64,000 bases of DNA from Xanthomonas sp. CFBP 8443 (GCF_025666195.1 NZ_CP102592.1:3968001-4032000); one strand, 5' to 3'; positions 33,826 to 44,597 are shown, counted from the stretch's first letter. Program-made: numbers and translations. Notes: generated by a model from the letters alone, not told the origin.

Positions 33826-35826
33826 TTACAACGCCTTCGCCGCCGCGACCACGTGCTCGGCGGTGATCTCGAAGTACGTGTACAACTCGTCGGCCGGGGC
33901 CGAGGCGCCGAACGTGTCGATGCCGACCACCGCACCGTCCAGGCCCACGTACTTGCGCCAGAAGCCGGTGACGCCGGCCTCCACCGCCACGCGCTTGCGC
34001 ACCGCGTTCGGCAGCACCGATTCGCGATAGGCCGCGTCCTGGCGATCGAACACGTCGGTCGAGGGCATCGACACCACGCGCGTCTTCAGGCCCGCGGCAT
34101 CCAGCGTCTTCTTCGCTTCCACGGCCAGGCCGACTTCCGAACCGGTGCCGATCAGGATCACGTCCGGCGCGCCGCCCTCGGCATCGGCCAGCACGTAGCC
34201 GCCGCGCTCGACCTGCTTGATCTGCGCCTCGCTGCGCACCTGGAACGGCAGGTTCTGGCGGCTGAACACCAGGCAGCTGGGGCCGTCCTGGCGGGTGATC
34301 GCGGCCTTCCAGCTCACCGCCGACTCGACCGTGTCGCACGGGCGCCACACGTCGTTGTTGGGGATGTAGCGCAGCGAGGCCAGGTGTTCCACCGGCTGAT
34401 GGGTCGGGCCGTCCTCGCCCAGGCCGATCGAATCGTGGGTGTAGACGTGGATCGCGTGCGCCGGGTTCAGCGCGCTCATGCGCACGCCGTTGCGCGCGTA
34501 GTCGCTGAACACCAGGAAGGTGGCGTCGAACGGAATGAAGCCGCCATGCAGCGCAAGACCATTCGCGATCGCGGTCATGCCGAACTCGCGCACGCCGTAG
34601 TACACGTAGTTGGCGTTCGGGTCGTCAGTGGCGACCGACTTGCTGGCCTTCCACAGGGTCAGGTTGGAATGCGCCAGGTCGGCCGAGCCGCCGACCAGTT
34701 CCGGCAGCAGCGGCGCGAACGCTTCGATCGCCATCTGCGAGGCCTTGCGCGAGGCGATGGTCTGCGCTTCCGCGGCCTGCTTGGCGATGTAGGCATCGGC
34801 CTGGGCGATGAAGTCCTCCGGCAGCTCGCCGTGCGAGCGGCGGGTCAGCTCGGCGGCCTCGGCCGGGAACTGCTTGGCGTACTTGTCGAACGCCTGCTCC
34901 CACTCGGCCTGGCGCAGCGTGCCGGCGCCACCGGCGCGCCAGCCGTCGTAGATCTCCTGCGGAATCTCGAACGGGCCGTACGGCCAACCCAGCGCCTTGC
35001 GCGCGCCTTCCAGTTCGTCCTTGCCCAGCGGCGCGCCGTGCGAGGATTCCTTGCCGGCCTTGCTCGGCGCACCGAAGCCGATGGTGGTGCGGCAGCAGAT
35101 CAGGGTCGGCTTGTCGCTCTCGCCGATCGCGGCCTCGATCGCCGCCTTGATCGCATCGGCGTCCTGCCCGTCGACATCGCGCAGCACGTGCCAGCCATAG
35201 GCCTCGAAGCGCGCCGGGGTGTTGTCGCTGAACCAGCCGGCGGTGTTGCCGTCGATGGAGATATGGTTGTTGTCCCAGAACGCGACCAGCTTGCCCAGGC
35301 CCCAGGTGCCGGCAAGCGAGGCGGCTTCGTGCGAGATGCCTTCCATCATGCAGCCGTCGCCCATGAACACCCAGGTGCGGTGGTCGACGATCTGGTGCTC
35401 GGGGCGGTTATAGCGCTGCGCCAGCAGCTTCTCGGCCAGCGCGAAACCGACCGCGTTGGCGAAGCCCTGGCCGAGCGGACCCGTGGTGGTTTCCACGCCG
35501 GGGGTCTCGCTGCGCTCGGGGTGGCCGGCGGTCTTGCTGTGCAGCTGGCGGAAGCGCTTGAGCTGGTCCAGCGGCAGGTCGTAGCCGGACAGATGCAGCA
35601 GCGCGTACTGCAGCATCGAACCGTGGCCGTTGGAGAGCACGAAGCGGTCGCGGTTGAACCACTTCGGATTGTTCGGATTGTGGCTGAGGAAGTCGTTCCA
35701 CAGCACTTCGGCGATGTCGGCCATGCCCATCGGCATGCCGGGGTGGCCGGACTTGGCGGCCTCGACCGCATCGGCGGCGAGGAAGCGGATCGCGTTGGCG
35801 AGCTGGCGGCGGGTAGGCGTCGTCAT
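33826..35826 (-). CDS. tkt: Transketolase
   Basis: A 666-residue thiamine-diphosphate enzyme of the pentose phosphate pathway, moving two-carbon ketol units between sugar phosphates. The TPP-binding stretch is '[40 protein letters not shown]' (GDG...N). N-terminal '[36 protein letters not shown]' has the active-site His of SGHPG. The central domain has '[27 protein letters not shown]' and the substrate-binding RQNLPF. Length is canonical. It is monocistronic, with its own terminator. Downstream (left) lies a REP hairpin, and upstream (right) a composite repeat region. Confidence 0.97.
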   Translation of the reverse strand: MTTPTRRQLANAIRFLAADAVEAAKSGHPGMPMGMADIAEVLWNDFLSHNPNNPKWFNRDRFVLSNGHGSMLQYALLHLSGYDLPLDQLKRFRQLHSKTAGHPERSETPGVETTTGPLGQGFANAVGFALAEKLLAQRYNRPEHQIVDHRTWVFMGDGCMMEGISHEAASLAGTWGLGKLVAFWDNNHISIDGNTAGWFSDNTPARFEAYGWHVLRDVDGQDADAIKAAIEAAIGESDKPTLICCRTTIGFGAPSKAGKESSHGAPLGKDELEGARKALGWPYGPFEIPQEIYDGWRAGGAGTLRQAEWEQAFDKYAKQFPAEAAELTRRSHGELPEDFIAQADAYIAKQAAEAQTIASRKASQMAIEAFAPLLPELVGGSADLAHSNLTLWKASKSVATDDPNANYVYYGVREFGMTAIANGLALHGGFIPFDATFLVFSDYARNGVRMSALNPAHAIHVYTHDSIGLGEDGPTHQPVEHLASLRYIPNNDVWRPCDTVESAVSWKAAITRQDGPSCLVFSRQNLPFQVRSEAQIKQVERGGYVLADAEGGAPDVILIGTGSEVGLAVEAKKTLDAAGLKTRVVSMPSTDVFDRQDAAYRESVLPNAVRKRVAVEAGVTGFWRKYVGLDGAVVGIDTFGASAPADELYTYFEITAEHVVAAAKAL

Positions 35827-35882
35827 GTGGGTTCTGTTGGCAGCGGGCGCGGGGCGTCGGGTTCGCTATTGTCCCACAGGCT

Positions 35883-35920
35883 GGGGAGTCGGGACCGGGG
35901 ACCGGGGACCAGGGACCCGG
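35883..35920. repeat. 7-bp-period intergenic array (GGGACCG type)
   Basis: Five units of GGGA-N-C-N (gggagtc, gggaccg, gggaccg, gggacca, gggaccc) upstream of tkt. It is complementary to the array at 36021-36060, so the two could pair across about 100 bp. Confidence 0.8.
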
Positions 35921-35981
35921 AAAAGCGGAGAGCGGCGCGCATTCCGCGCAAGCACCGCGAACCCCACAGCCCGCATCGCCA

Positions 35982-36015
35982 TTGCTGTTGCTGTTGCTGT
36001 TGCCGTTGCTGTTGC
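35982..36015. repeat. Hexanucleotide array (TTGCTG)n
   Basis: Between five and six TTGCTG units, one with a T->C change (TTGCCG), between the two heptamer arrays of the tkt-dctA gap. Confidence 0.85.
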
Positions 36016-36017
36016 TT

Positions 36018-37346
36018 CTACCGGGTCCCCGGTCCCCGGTCCCCGGTCCCGGCCGTCCCGGCCGCCCCCTCCTCCCCTTTCGCCACCAACGTCGTCAACG
36101 CCAGATCGCCCGTTACGTTCAGCGCCGTGCGGCACATGTCCAGGAAATGGTTGACGCCCAGGATCATGCCGATGCCGACCGGGTCCACCCCGACCATCGC
36201 GCAGATCAGCGCCACCACCGGCAGCGAGCCGGACGGCACGCCGGCGGTACCGATGCCGCCGAGGATGCACACCAGCATCACCATGAACTGCTGCGCGATG
36301 CTCAGTTCCACGCCGAAGAACTGGGCGAGGAAGATCACGGTGACGCCCTCGAACAACGCGGTGCCGTTTTGGTTGGCGGTGGCGCCGACGGTCAGCACGA
36401 AGCGCGAGACCTTGTTCGGCAGGCCCATCTCGTCGGCCACGCGCAGCGCGGTCGGCAGCGTGGCGTTGCTGGAGGCGGTGGAGAACGCCATCACCGTGGC
36501 TTCGCGGGTGGCGCGGAAGAACGCCAGCGGCGAGCGCCCGGCGAACTTCACCGCCAGCCCGTAGGTCACCACCATGTGCAGGCCCAGCGCCAGCACCACC
36601 ACGCCGACGTAGGCGCCCAGGCGGACCAGCAGTTCGAAGCCGAACAGCGCCGCCAGGTTGAACATGAAACAGGCCACCGCGTACGGCGCCAGGCGGATCA
36701 CCAGCCCGATCAGGGTCATCGAGATCTCGAAGATGCCTTCGATGCCGCGCCGCAGGGTCGCCACCTTGGCGTCGTCGCTGAGCACCATGCCCACGCCGAA
36801 CATCACCGCGAAGAACATCAGCGACAGGATCGCGCCATTGCTGGAAGCGGCGGCGACCACGTTGTCGGGCACGATCGACAGCAGCATGTCCATGCCGCGC
36901 GGCTGGCTCTTGCTCTGGTCGACGATCTGCGCGGCGCGCTCCGCGTTCTGCTGCAGCAGCTGCTGCGCCAACGCATGGTCCACGCCCATGCCCGGCTTGA
37001 GCACGTTGACCAGCACCAGCCCGAGCAGCACCGCAATGCCGGACAGCACCACGGTATAGCCCAGCGTCTTCCAGCCGATCCGGCCCAGCGCGCGGATGTC
37101 GCCCATCTCGGAAATGCCCATCACCAGCGCCGAGAACAGCAGCGGCACGATCAGCATGAAGATCAGGCTGAGGAACAGCTTGGAGAACGGCGTGGTCAGG
37201 TACTTGGTCAGCGTCTGCACCCAGGCCGCCTCGCCGCCTACGGTCATGTGCACGGCCAGGCCCAGCACCAACCCGAGCGCGAAACCGATCGCCATTTTCC
37301 AATGCAAAGGCATGCCGGTCTTGGCCTTCACGGGGGTGTCGGTCAT
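36018..37346 (-). CDS. Dicarboxylate:cation symporter (DAACS family, DctA/GltP-like)
   Basis: A 442-residue inner-membrane symporter with about eight helices and two re-entrant loops. The family signatures are visible: 'AFSTASSNATLPTALRVADEMGLP' (serine-rich HP1), 'GATANQNGTALFEGVTVIFLAQ' (NxxGT, cation site) and 'GIGTAGVPSGSLPVVALI' (HP2), then 'NHFLDMCRTALNVTGDLALTTLVA'. It imports C4-dicarboxylates or acidic amino acids with cations; which cannot be decided by eye. Oddity: the last roughly 15 residues, ending GTGDRGPGTR, are encoded by an intergenic 7-bp-period repeat array, so the native stop has been lost or replaced. Confidence 0.92.
   Translation of the reverse strand: MTDTPVKAKTGMPLHWKMAIGFALGLVLGLAVHMTVGGEAAWVQTLTKYLTTPFSKLFLSLIFMLIVPLLFSALVMGISEMGDIRALGRIGWKTLGYTVVLSGIAVLLGLVLVNVLKPGMGVDHALAQQLLQQNAERAAQIVDQSKSQPRGMDMLLSIVPDNVVAAASSNGAILSLMFFAVMFGVGMVLSDDAKVATLRRGIEGIFEISMTLIGLVIRLAPYAVACFMFNLAALFGFELLVRLGAYVGVVVLALGLHMVVTYGLAVKFAGRSPLAFFRATREATVMAFSTASSNATLPTALRVADEMGLPNKVSRFVLTVGATANQNGTALFEGVTVIFLAQFFGVELSIAQQFMVMLVCILGGIGTAGVPSGSLPVVALICAMVGVDPVGIGMILGVNHFLDMCRTALNVTGDLALTTLVAKGEEGAAGTAGTGDRGPGTR
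36021..36060. repeat. 7-bp-period array (CGGTCCC) forming the 3' end of the symporter gene
   Basis: Four near-perfect CGGTCCC units plus decayed copies. The first ten sense codons before the stop (minus strand) lie entirely inside it. Opposite orientation to the array at 35883-35920. Confidence 0.85.
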
Positions 37347-37462
37347 GGTGTGCGCCTTGCAGGAAAGAACGGCGAGCTTAACAAACCCACACTGGTGCCC
37401 CGCAAGCCTGCGCAGGCGGTGCAGCGCGCCTCACCGGCAGCGCTGCGCCGTGCGCAAGGACC

Positions 37463-39232
37463 TCATGCGTCGCGCGGATACAGCGGCGGCAGGTCGCCGT
37501 TCGCAGGCTTGCGCTGTGCGTCGCGCCAGCGCGGCCCGGCCCAGAACGCCTCGCGCAACGCGGCGCGGGCGCTGGGCACATCGCCGGCGCCGCCCCAGCG
37601 TGCGCGCTGCATGCGCAGCACCGCTTCGCGCTGCGCCGGGTCGTCCAGCCGGGTCAACAGCGTATCCAGGTCGGCGACGCCGGCCTGCGCGCACAGGATC
37701 GCCGCGACCTCGTCCAGGCCGCCGGCATCCAGCGCCTTGCGCAGGTCGGGCAGGCCGTAGCGGGAACGTGGCGCAGCGACCGCCGCCGGTGCAGCGTGTC
37801 CGCTTACCGGCGCACGCGCACCGCGGCTGCGGCGCCAGGCCCAGACCAGCGTCGCCAGCCACAGCAGTGCGAACAGCGCGGCGAGCGCCATCCATCGCGG
37901 CGCCGAACCGCGCCATCCGGTCCCCGCCTGGGTCGGCGTCACCGCATTGCCGGCCGGCGCCGCATCCGCGCTCGCTGCCGGGGCGCTGGCCGGCGCCGCA
38001 GGCGCTGCCGGCGCACTGCGCCCGGGCAGCACCTGCAGGGTCAGATCGGGCAAGGTCGCCTCGCGCGCATTGCCGGCGGCCACGTCCCACCACGGCACGC
38101 GCAGCCCGCTCACCCGCAACGGTCCCGCGGCCTGCGGCACGATCGAATAGCGCCGGGTGATCTTCAGTTGCGGACTGCCGTCGACGAACTTCTCGTCGAA
38201 CTGCGGCGGTTCGGCGAACACCTGCGCGCCGTCGATGCTCGGCGTCGGCAGCTCCGGGAACTGCGCCTGGGTGGCGCCGCGCGCGCTGGCCTCGACCACG
38301 ATGTCGGCCGCCTCGCCCACCGCCGCGCGCTGCGGCGTGGCGGTATAGCGCAGGCGCAGGTCGTGCAGCGGCAACCACGGCTGCGGCGCATTGGCCGGTT
38401 GCGCGCGCACCTGCAGCGTCTGCGCCGCGCTGCGCGCGCTGAGGTCGCCGCCGCGGCCGAAATAGTCGTCGAAGAAGCCACTGGGGCCGCGTCCGCGGAA
38501 GCGCGCGCCGGGGAGAGTCAACGGCCCGCTGCGCTCGGGCACCAGCAGGAAGCGGCGCTCGACGATGGTGAACATGCGTCCGTCGATCTCACGCCGGCTC
38601 TGGATGTCGTCGCCGATGCGCTGCAGCGCGGCGCCGCTGGGCGGATCCAGGTCCAGTTCGCCCGAACTCAGCGGCACCCCCAGGTACAGCCGCACCACCA
38701 CGCCGACGCTCTGCTGGACGTACGGCTGCGCGTCGTCGGCGACGGTCTGCACGAATACGTCGGCGTTGCCGATTTGCGCCGGATCGCCGGCGCGGGTGCT
38801 GCCGGCCGGCGCCGGCGCGGCCGCGCCGACCTGCAACCTTAGCGGCGCGGTGCGCTCGTTGCCCACGCGCAGCGACGGGATCTCCAGCGTGCCGCTGGCG
38901 CGCGGCGTCAGCGCCACGCCGAACAGCGACTTCGCCGTGACCTGGCCGTTGACCATCTGCATCTGCCGGCTGTTGACCTCGTCGCTGAGCGCGAAATCCG
39001 CGTGCAGCGGCGCATACTCCGGCGCCGCCAGGCCTTGGTCGGTCTCGATGTTGAGGGTGACGCTCTCGCCGGCGCCGATGCTGTCGCGGTCCAGCCACGC
39101 ACGGGTGGCGGCCGCGGCGGGCAGCGCCAGCATGGCCAGCAGGACCAGGATGGCCGACAGGGCCAGTGTCGCCGACCGCATCGGCGTGGCGAAGACGCAT
39201 CCGCGCCAGCGGCGTTGCTTGCGTTCGATCAT
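37463..39232 (-). CDS. batD: BatD-like membrane protein (oxygen-tolerance family)
   Basis: A 589-residue protein with a signal-like N-terminal helix (about 22-42, ending PAAAATR) and a C-terminal membrane helix ('RWMALAALFALLWLATLVWAW', about 458-478). Between them are repeated beta-rich Ig-like domains, e.g. 'RAWLDRDSIGAGESVTLNIETDQGL', 'YVQQSVGVVVRLYLGVPLSSGELDLDPP', 'RRFLLVPERSGPLTLPGARFRGRGP'. This is BatD architecture: a large periplasmic domain and a cytoplasmic tail. It is the last gene of a MoxR/Bat operon and its start overlaps the VWA/TPR gene stop by 4 nt. Bat complexes are linked to stress and envelope assembly, but exact function is unsettled. Confidence 0.87.
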   Translation of the reverse strand: MIERKQRRWRGCVFATPMRSATLALSAILVLLAMLALPAAAATRAWLDRDSIGAGESVTLNIETDQGLAAPEYAPLHADFALSDEVNSRQMQMVNGQVTAKSLFGVALTPRASGTLEIPSLRVGNERTAPLRLQVGAAAPAPAGSTRAGDPAQIGNADVFVQTVADDAQPYVQQSVGVVVRLYLGVPLSSGELDLDPPSGAALQRIGDDIQSRREIDGRMFTIVERRFLLVPERSGPLTLPGARFRGRGPSGFFDDYFGRGGDLSARSAAQTLQVRAQPANAPQPWLPLHDLRLRYTATPQRAAVGEAADIVVEASARGATQAQFPELPTPSIDGAQVFAEPPQFDEKFVDGSPQLKITRRYSIVPQAAGPLRVSGLRVPWWDVAAGNAREATLPDLTLQVLPGRSAPAAPAAPASAPAASADAAPAGNAVTPTQAGTGWRGSAPRWMALAALFALLWLATLVWAWRRSRGARAPVSGHAAPAAVAAPRSRYGLPDLRKALDAGGLDEVAAILCAQAGVADLDTLLTRLDDPAQREAVLRMQRARWGGAGDVPSARAALREAFWAGPRWRDAQRKPANGDLPPLYPRDA

Positions 39233-41067
39233 GGTCCTTCCCGCTGCCTGCGTTCGTGTTCGAGCTTGAATTTGGCGCGCAGCAGGTTGCCCGGATCGTC
39301 CGGCACCCGCCGCAGCCATGCCTCCACCGCTTGCCGCTGTTCGCGCTGCTGCGGGGTTTCCGCCGCGGCCGCAGCGGCGCGCGCGGCCGCCTGCTTGCCC
39401 GCCGCGCCCTGCTGCGCCGCCATCGCCTGCTGCATCTGCTGGCGCTGCGCCGCATCGGCCTGCTGCTGCGCCTGCGCATCGCCCGGCTTCGGCGGCGCCG
39501 GCGGCTGCCCATCCTTCGGTGCGCCAGACGGCGGCGACTGTCCGTTCCTCTGCCCTGGCTGGCCTTGCGCATCGGGCTGCGGCGGCGCCTTGGCCTGGGC
39601 CGGATCCTGGTCCTTGGGCGTGCCGCCGGCACCCGACTGCGACTGGCCTTTCTGGTCCTGTTGCGATTTGTTGTTGCCCTGCTGTCCCGGCTTGTTCTGC
39701 CCGGACGTGTTCTGCCCGGACTGGCGCTTGCGCGCGGCATCGACCGCGGCGCGGTTGGCGATCGCATCGGCCATCTGCGGCTGCTGCCGCAGCGCCTTGT
39801 CGTAGGCGTCGATGGCCTCGTCGTAGCGGCCCTGGCGGGCCAGCGCATTGCCCAGGTTGTACCAGCCCTGGTCGCTGTCGATGCCTTCGAACTGTTGCTG
39901 CGCGGCGGCGAAATCGCCCTTGCGATAGGCCTGCACGCCCGTGTCCAGGCGCTGCTGGCGCACCTGGTCGGGACGCCGCCACCAGTTGCCGGCGGCAGCG
40001 TCGCCGCCCGTGGCGCCGGTCGCCTGCGCCTGCGCCTGCGCCGGCCACGGCATCGCCAGCGGCAGCAGCAACACCAGCAGCACTGCCGCGCCACCGCGGC
40101 GACGGAACGCGAACAGCGCCAGCAGCAACAGCGGCGGCAGCAGCCAGTAGCCCTGGTCCAGCCACACCCGGCCGCTGTGTTCCCCGGCGGCGGTTGCATC
40201 CTGTTGCTGCGCCGGTTGCAGCACGCCCAGCGCGTGCAGATCGGCATCGGTCGGCGTCAGCGCGGCGTAGCGGCCGTTGCCGGCGGCGGCCAGCGCCTGC
40301 AGCGCGCCGGCATCCAGTTGCGCATGGCCGACGCCGCCCTGGCCGTCGCGATAGGCCGCCCCCTGCGCGGTCCCCAATCCCAGCGCGGACACGCGGTAGC
40401 CCTGCCCGGCCGCGCGCGCCGCAGCCTGCTGCGCCTGCGCGTCGGCCTGGTCGCTCAGCAGCAGGATGTCGCCGCGGGTGAAACCGGCCTGGCGCAGCAA
40501 CTGCGCGGCCCAGTCGATGGCCAGGTCGCCGCGCTGTCCGGGCATCGGCATCACCTGCGGCGACAGCGCGTCCAGGAACAAGGCCACGTTGGCCGCGTCG
40601 TCGGTCAGCGGCGCGACGGTATAGGGTTCGCCGGCGTAGGCCAGCAGCGCGACTTCGCCGCCGGCGCGCTCGCGCAGCAGCGTCGCCAGCTTGGCGCGCG
40701 CCTGCAGCAGGCGCGACGGCGGCAGGTCGCCGGCCTCGATCCGCGGCGACAGGTCCAGCGCGATCACCAACGGCGTGCGCGACTGCCACAGCGGCTGCTG
40801 TTCCTGGCGCCAGCTCGGCCCGGACAGCGCCACGACCGCAAGCACGTAGCCGAGCGCGGCCAGCCACAGGCCGGACAGCGACTGTCGGCCGTCCTCCTTC
40901 GCCAGCAGGTGCGGCAACAGGTGCGCGTCCACCGCGCGCCGCCACACATTGCGGCGCCGGCGCCGGCGCAGCCAGCTCCAGCCCAGCAACGGCAGCAACA
41001 GCAGCGTCCACAGCCACTGCGGACGCAGCAGATGCAAGGCCTCCAGGAAACCGAGCACGGCGTTCAT
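39229..41067 (-). CDS. BatB/BatC fusion: VWA membrane protein with TPR domain
   Basis: A 612-residue protein. Membrane helices lie near 20-35, 62-80 and 325-365. The VWA domain begins 'TPLVIALDLSPRIEAGDLPPSRLLQARAKL': the usual DxSxS MIDAS is changed to DLSPR, so metal binding may be altered. After the helices come TPR repeats ('GVQAYRKGDFAAAQQQFEGIDSDQGWYNLGNALARQGRYDEAIDAYDKAL', about 405-460). A Gln/Gly/Pro-rich low-complexity region follows (about 480-570). BatB (VWA) and BatC (TPR) are often separate genes; here they are one polypeptide. ATG 41067 overlaps the BatA stop by 4 nt. Confidence 0.85.
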   Translation of the reverse strand: MNAVLGFLEALHLLRPQWLWTLLLLPLLGWSWLRRRRRRNVWRRAVDAHLLPHLLAKEDGRQSLSGLWLAALGYVLAVVALSGPSWRQEQQPLWQSRTPLVIALDLSPRIEAGDLPPSRLLQARAKLATLLRERAGGEVALLAYAGEPYTVAPLTDDAANVALFLDALSPQVMPMPGQRGDLAIDWAAQLLRQAGFTRGDILLLSDQADAQAQQAAARAAGQGYRVSALGLGTAQGAAYRDGQGGVGHAQLDAGALQALAAAGNGRYAALTPTDADLHALGVLQPAQQQDATAAGEHSGRVWLDQGYWLLPPLLLLALFAFRRRGGAAVLLVLLLPLAMPWPAQAQAQATGATGGDAAAGNWWRRPDQVRQQRLDTGVQAYRKGDFAAAQQQFEGIDSDQGWYNLGNALARQGRYDEAIDAYDKALRQQPQMADAIANRAAVDAARKRQSGQNTSGQNKPGQQGNNKSQQDQKGQSQSGAGGTPKDQDPAQAKAPPQPDAQGQPGQRNGQSPPSGAPKDGQPPAPPKPGDAQAQQQADAAQRQQMQQAMAAQQGAAGKQAAARAAAAAAETPQQREQRQAVEAWLRRVPDDPGNLLRAKFKLEHERRQREGP

Positions 41068-42101
41068 TGCCGCCTCCATGGCCACACGAAGGAGATCAAC
41101 CCCAGCAGCAGCGCCGCCGCCAGCGGCCACGCGTAGCGCTCGATCCGCGGGCGCACCGCCGGGCCGGCCAAGCGCACCGGCTCCAGGCGCTCCAGCTCGG
41201 CGTAGATCGAGACCAGTTCGTCGGTGTCGCGGGCGCGGAAGAAGCGGCCGCCGGTGTCCTGCGCGATCTTGCGCAAGGTGTCCTCGTCGACCTGATCGTC
41301 GCCGCCGCTGGCGGGGATCGGCAAGCCGAACAGCGAATAGCCGCCGGCACCGCCGAAGGCGATGGTGTAGACGCGCACGTGTTCGGCCTTGGCCAGTTCC
41401 GCCGCCTTGGCCGGTTCCAGCACGCCGGCGGTGTTGACGCCGTCGGTCAGCACGATCAGCACCCGGTCGCCCTGCGGCTGTTCGCGCAGGCGCTTGACCG
41501 ACAGCGCGATCGCGTCGCCGAGCGCGGTCTCGCGTCCGGCCAGGCCGACCACGCTGTCGCGCAGTTGATCGCGCACCGTCGCCAGATCGGCGGTCAGCGG
41601 GGTCAGCGCATACGCCTGCTGGCCGAACACCAGCAGGCCGATGCGGTCGCCGTCGCGGCGGTCGAGGAAGTCGGCCAGTACCGCCTTGGCCGCGGTCAGC
41701 CGGTCCACCACGCGTCCGCCCAGGGTCATGTCCGGCTCGCTCATGCTGCCGGACAGGTCCACCGCCAGCATCAGCTGACGCGCCTGCTGCGGCGGCGAGA
41801 TCGGCTCGCCCAGTTGCAGCGGCCGTGCCGCCGCGCCGCACAGGCAGAACCAGGCCAGCCACGCCAGCCACAGGCCGACGCGCCACAGGCCGACGCGCGC
41901 GGGCGCCGCCGCCACGGCCTGCAACTGCGCGCCGTACGGCACGCGCAGCGCCGGTGCGTTGCCGCGCTGCGCCGGCAGCAACAGCCGCGCCAGCAGCGGC
42001 AGCGGCATCGCCAGCCACATCCATGGCCAGGCGAACCCGGCCAGCAGGTCGGCGAGACTTTGCCAGTGCAGCGAGAACATGCTGATCGCGGCCGTGCTCA
42101 T
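41064..42101 (-). CDS. batA: BatA-like VWA-domain membrane protein
   Basis: A 345-residue protein with two N-terminal helices ('FAWPWMWLAMPLPLLARLLL', 'GLWRVGLWLAWLAWFCLCG') and one at the C-terminus ('YAWPLAAALLLGLISFVW'). The VWA domain has an intact MIDAS: DLSGSMSE (DxSxS), the Thr of 'ETALGDAI' and Asp of 'VLIVLTDGVNTAG'. The metal site is therefore functional here, unlike in the downstream VWA/TPR protein. Start overlaps the DUF4381 stop (ATGA). The VWA domain probably faces the periplasm or cytoplasm as a partner-binding module for the MoxR ATPase complex. Confidence 0.9.
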   Translation of the reverse strand: MSTAAISMFSLHWQSLADLLAGFAWPWMWLAMPLPLLARLLLPAQRGNAPALRVPYGAQLQAVAAAPARVGLWRVGLWLAWLAWFCLCGAAARPLQLGEPISPPQQARQLMLAVDLSGSMSEPDMTLGGRVVDRLTAAKAVLADFLDRRDGDRIGLLVFGQQAYALTPLTADLATVRDQLRDSVVGLAGRETALGDAIALSVKRLREQPQGDRVLIVLTDGVNTAGVLEPAKAAELAKAEHVRVYTIAFGGAGGYSLFGLPIPASGGDDQVDEDTLRKIAQDTGGRFFRARDTDELVSIYAELERLEPVRLAGPAVRPRIERYAWPLAAALLLGLISFVWPWRRQ

Positions 42102-42547
42102 CGCCTGGCCATCAGCTCGAGGAAGCGGCGCCGCGCCAGCGGCAGCAAGGCCTGCAGCTGCGCACGATCCAGTTCGCGCCGATAGCCGCCGTCGAGCAGC
42201 ACCCGGCCCGGCCCGGCGGAGAAGTCCTGGCGCTTGCCGCCGTCGAGGAAGCGCAGCCAGGGCTCGCCCTGCAGCGCCGCGGCGGCGGGGTCGCGGCGCC
42301 GCGCTGCGCGGCGCAGCAGTTCCGACACCGCGGCCACTTGCGCCGGCGCAGCGCCGCTGCCGAGCGCCGCATCGAACTGGCGCTGCCAGCGGCGCAGCCG
42401 CGCGCGCCGCCACGCCCACAGGCCCAGCGCGATGCCCAGCGCCAGCAGCAGCGCCGCGCCCAGCAGCAACCAGCCCGGGGCCGGCGGCCACCACGGCGGC
42501 GCCGGCGGCAGGTGCACATCGCGCAACGGCAACTGTTGCGGGGTCAT
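42098..42547 (-). CDS. DUF4381-family single-helix membrane protein
   Basis: A 149-residue protein: Pro-rich N-terminus ('LPLRDVHLPPAPPWWPPAPGW'), one membrane helix ('WLLLGAALLLALGIALGLWAW', about 26-46) and a helical cytoplasmic domain rich in Arg. 'LRDVHLPPAPPWWPPAPGWW' is the DUF4381 signature. It overlaps its neighbours at both ends by 4 nt. It is a regular member of MoxR/Bat operons in proteobacteria, of unknown function. Confidence 0.85.
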   Translation of the reverse strand: MTPQQLPLRDVHLPPAPPWWPPAPGWLLLGAALLLALGIALGLWAWRRARLRRWQRQFDAALGSGAAPAQVAAVSELLRRAARRRDPAAAALQGEPWLRFLDGGKRQDFSAGPGRVLLDGGYRRELDRAQLQALLPLARRRFLELMARR

Positions 42548-43488
42548 CGCGGCGCGCTCCCGGCTGGCGCCGGCAGCAGCCAGGATTCGCTGGTCGCATC
42601 GCTGCGCAGCACGCGCACCTGCACGCCGCGCCCGGGCAGTTCGGCCACCAGGGTTTCCAGCGGCGCGACGAACTGCGCGTGCCAGCGTTGTTGCGCGCTG
42701 GCCGCCAGCAAGTCCACTTCCACCCGTCGGCCGCCGGCCCAGAACGGCAACGCCGCACGCGGCGGCTGCAACTCCAGCGCGTCGGCCAGCAACAACAGCA
42801 CCACGTCGTTGTGCAGCGCCAGCCCGGCCCAGCGCGCCGCGGGAATCGCGTTGGCGCTGGTCGGATCGGCCAGCACCACCAGCCGCGAACCCGGCCGCAG
42901 CAGCTTGGCCGCGTGTTCCAGCGCCACGCCGAGGCCGGCATCGTCCGGCGGCGGCTGCGCGTACCAGCGCGCCAGCGCGTCGAGCACGCGCAACGCGCCG
43001 CGCGGTCCGGCCGCCGGCGGCACCGGCGCTTCGCTGCGGCTGCCGCGCAAGGCGGCGAGACGATCGCCCTGGCGCTGCGCGGTCCATGCCGCCACCGCGC
43101 CGGCACGCGCCGCCTGCACCGACTTGAAACGCACGCGGGTGCCGAAATACAGGGTCGGCGCGGTATCGGCCACGATCAGGCTGAGCCGCTCGCGCTCGGC
43201 CTGGAACAGTTTGGTATGGGTGCGCCCACTGCGCGCGGTGAGCCGCCAGTCGATGTGGCGCACGTCGTCGCCGGCCACGTACTCGCGCGACTCGGCGTAT
43301 TCCATGCCGCGGCCACGTTGCGCCGCCGGCGCGCTGCCGCTGAGGCCATGGCGCCCGCGCCGCGGCGGCGGCACCCTCGCCACACTCGCGCGCAACGCCA
43401 CCAGTTCGGCCAAGGTCGGGCGCACACCGTCGCCGCCCGGCGCGGCGTCGGCGCGTGGCGTCTGCGGCGGCATGGTCTGCACGGCCAC
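42544..43488 (-). CDS. DUF58-domain protein
   Basis: A 314-residue cytoplasmic protein. 'GRGMEYAESREYVAGDDVRHIDWRLTARSGRTHTKLFQAERERL' (about 60-103) is the DUF58 hallmark (REY..GD..R.IDW). The remaining VWA-like fold has 'SLIVADTAPTLYFGTR' and 'VVLADPTSANAIP'. DUF58 proteins pair with MoxR ATPases and VWA proteins. GTG 43488 is taken as start; ATG 43473 is an alternative. It lies 89 bp after moxR and overlaps DUF4381 by 4 nt. Confidence 0.88.
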   Translation of the reverse strand: MAVQTMPPQTPRADAAPGGDGVRPTLAELVALRASVARVPPPRRGRHGLSGSAPAAQRGRGMEYAESREYVAGDDVRHIDWRLTARSGRTHTKLFQAERERLSLIVADTAPTLYFGTRVRFKSVQAARAGAVAAWTAQRQGDRLAALRGSRSEAPVPPAAGPRGALRVLDALARWYAQPPPDDAGLGVALEHAAKLLRPGSRLVVLADPTSANAIPAARWAGLALHNDVVLLLLADALELQPPRAALPFWAGGRRVEVDLLAASAQQRWHAQFVAPLETLVAELPGRGVQVRVLRSDATSESWLLPAPAGSAPR

Positions 43489-43577
43489 CGTGCGCTACCT
43501 CGCCCGCGGCATGGCGCCGCCGGCATGACATGCCGGCGCCCGGCGCTGTGGCCGTTTCCGTTCGCGCTGCCGCTCGG

Positions 43578-44597
<1,020 letters not shown>

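Noticed and set aside
39166-41136. Long plus-strand frame opposite the BatB/C gene
   Set aside because: Antisense shadow, with Leu/Arg-rich low-complexity translation and no RBS.
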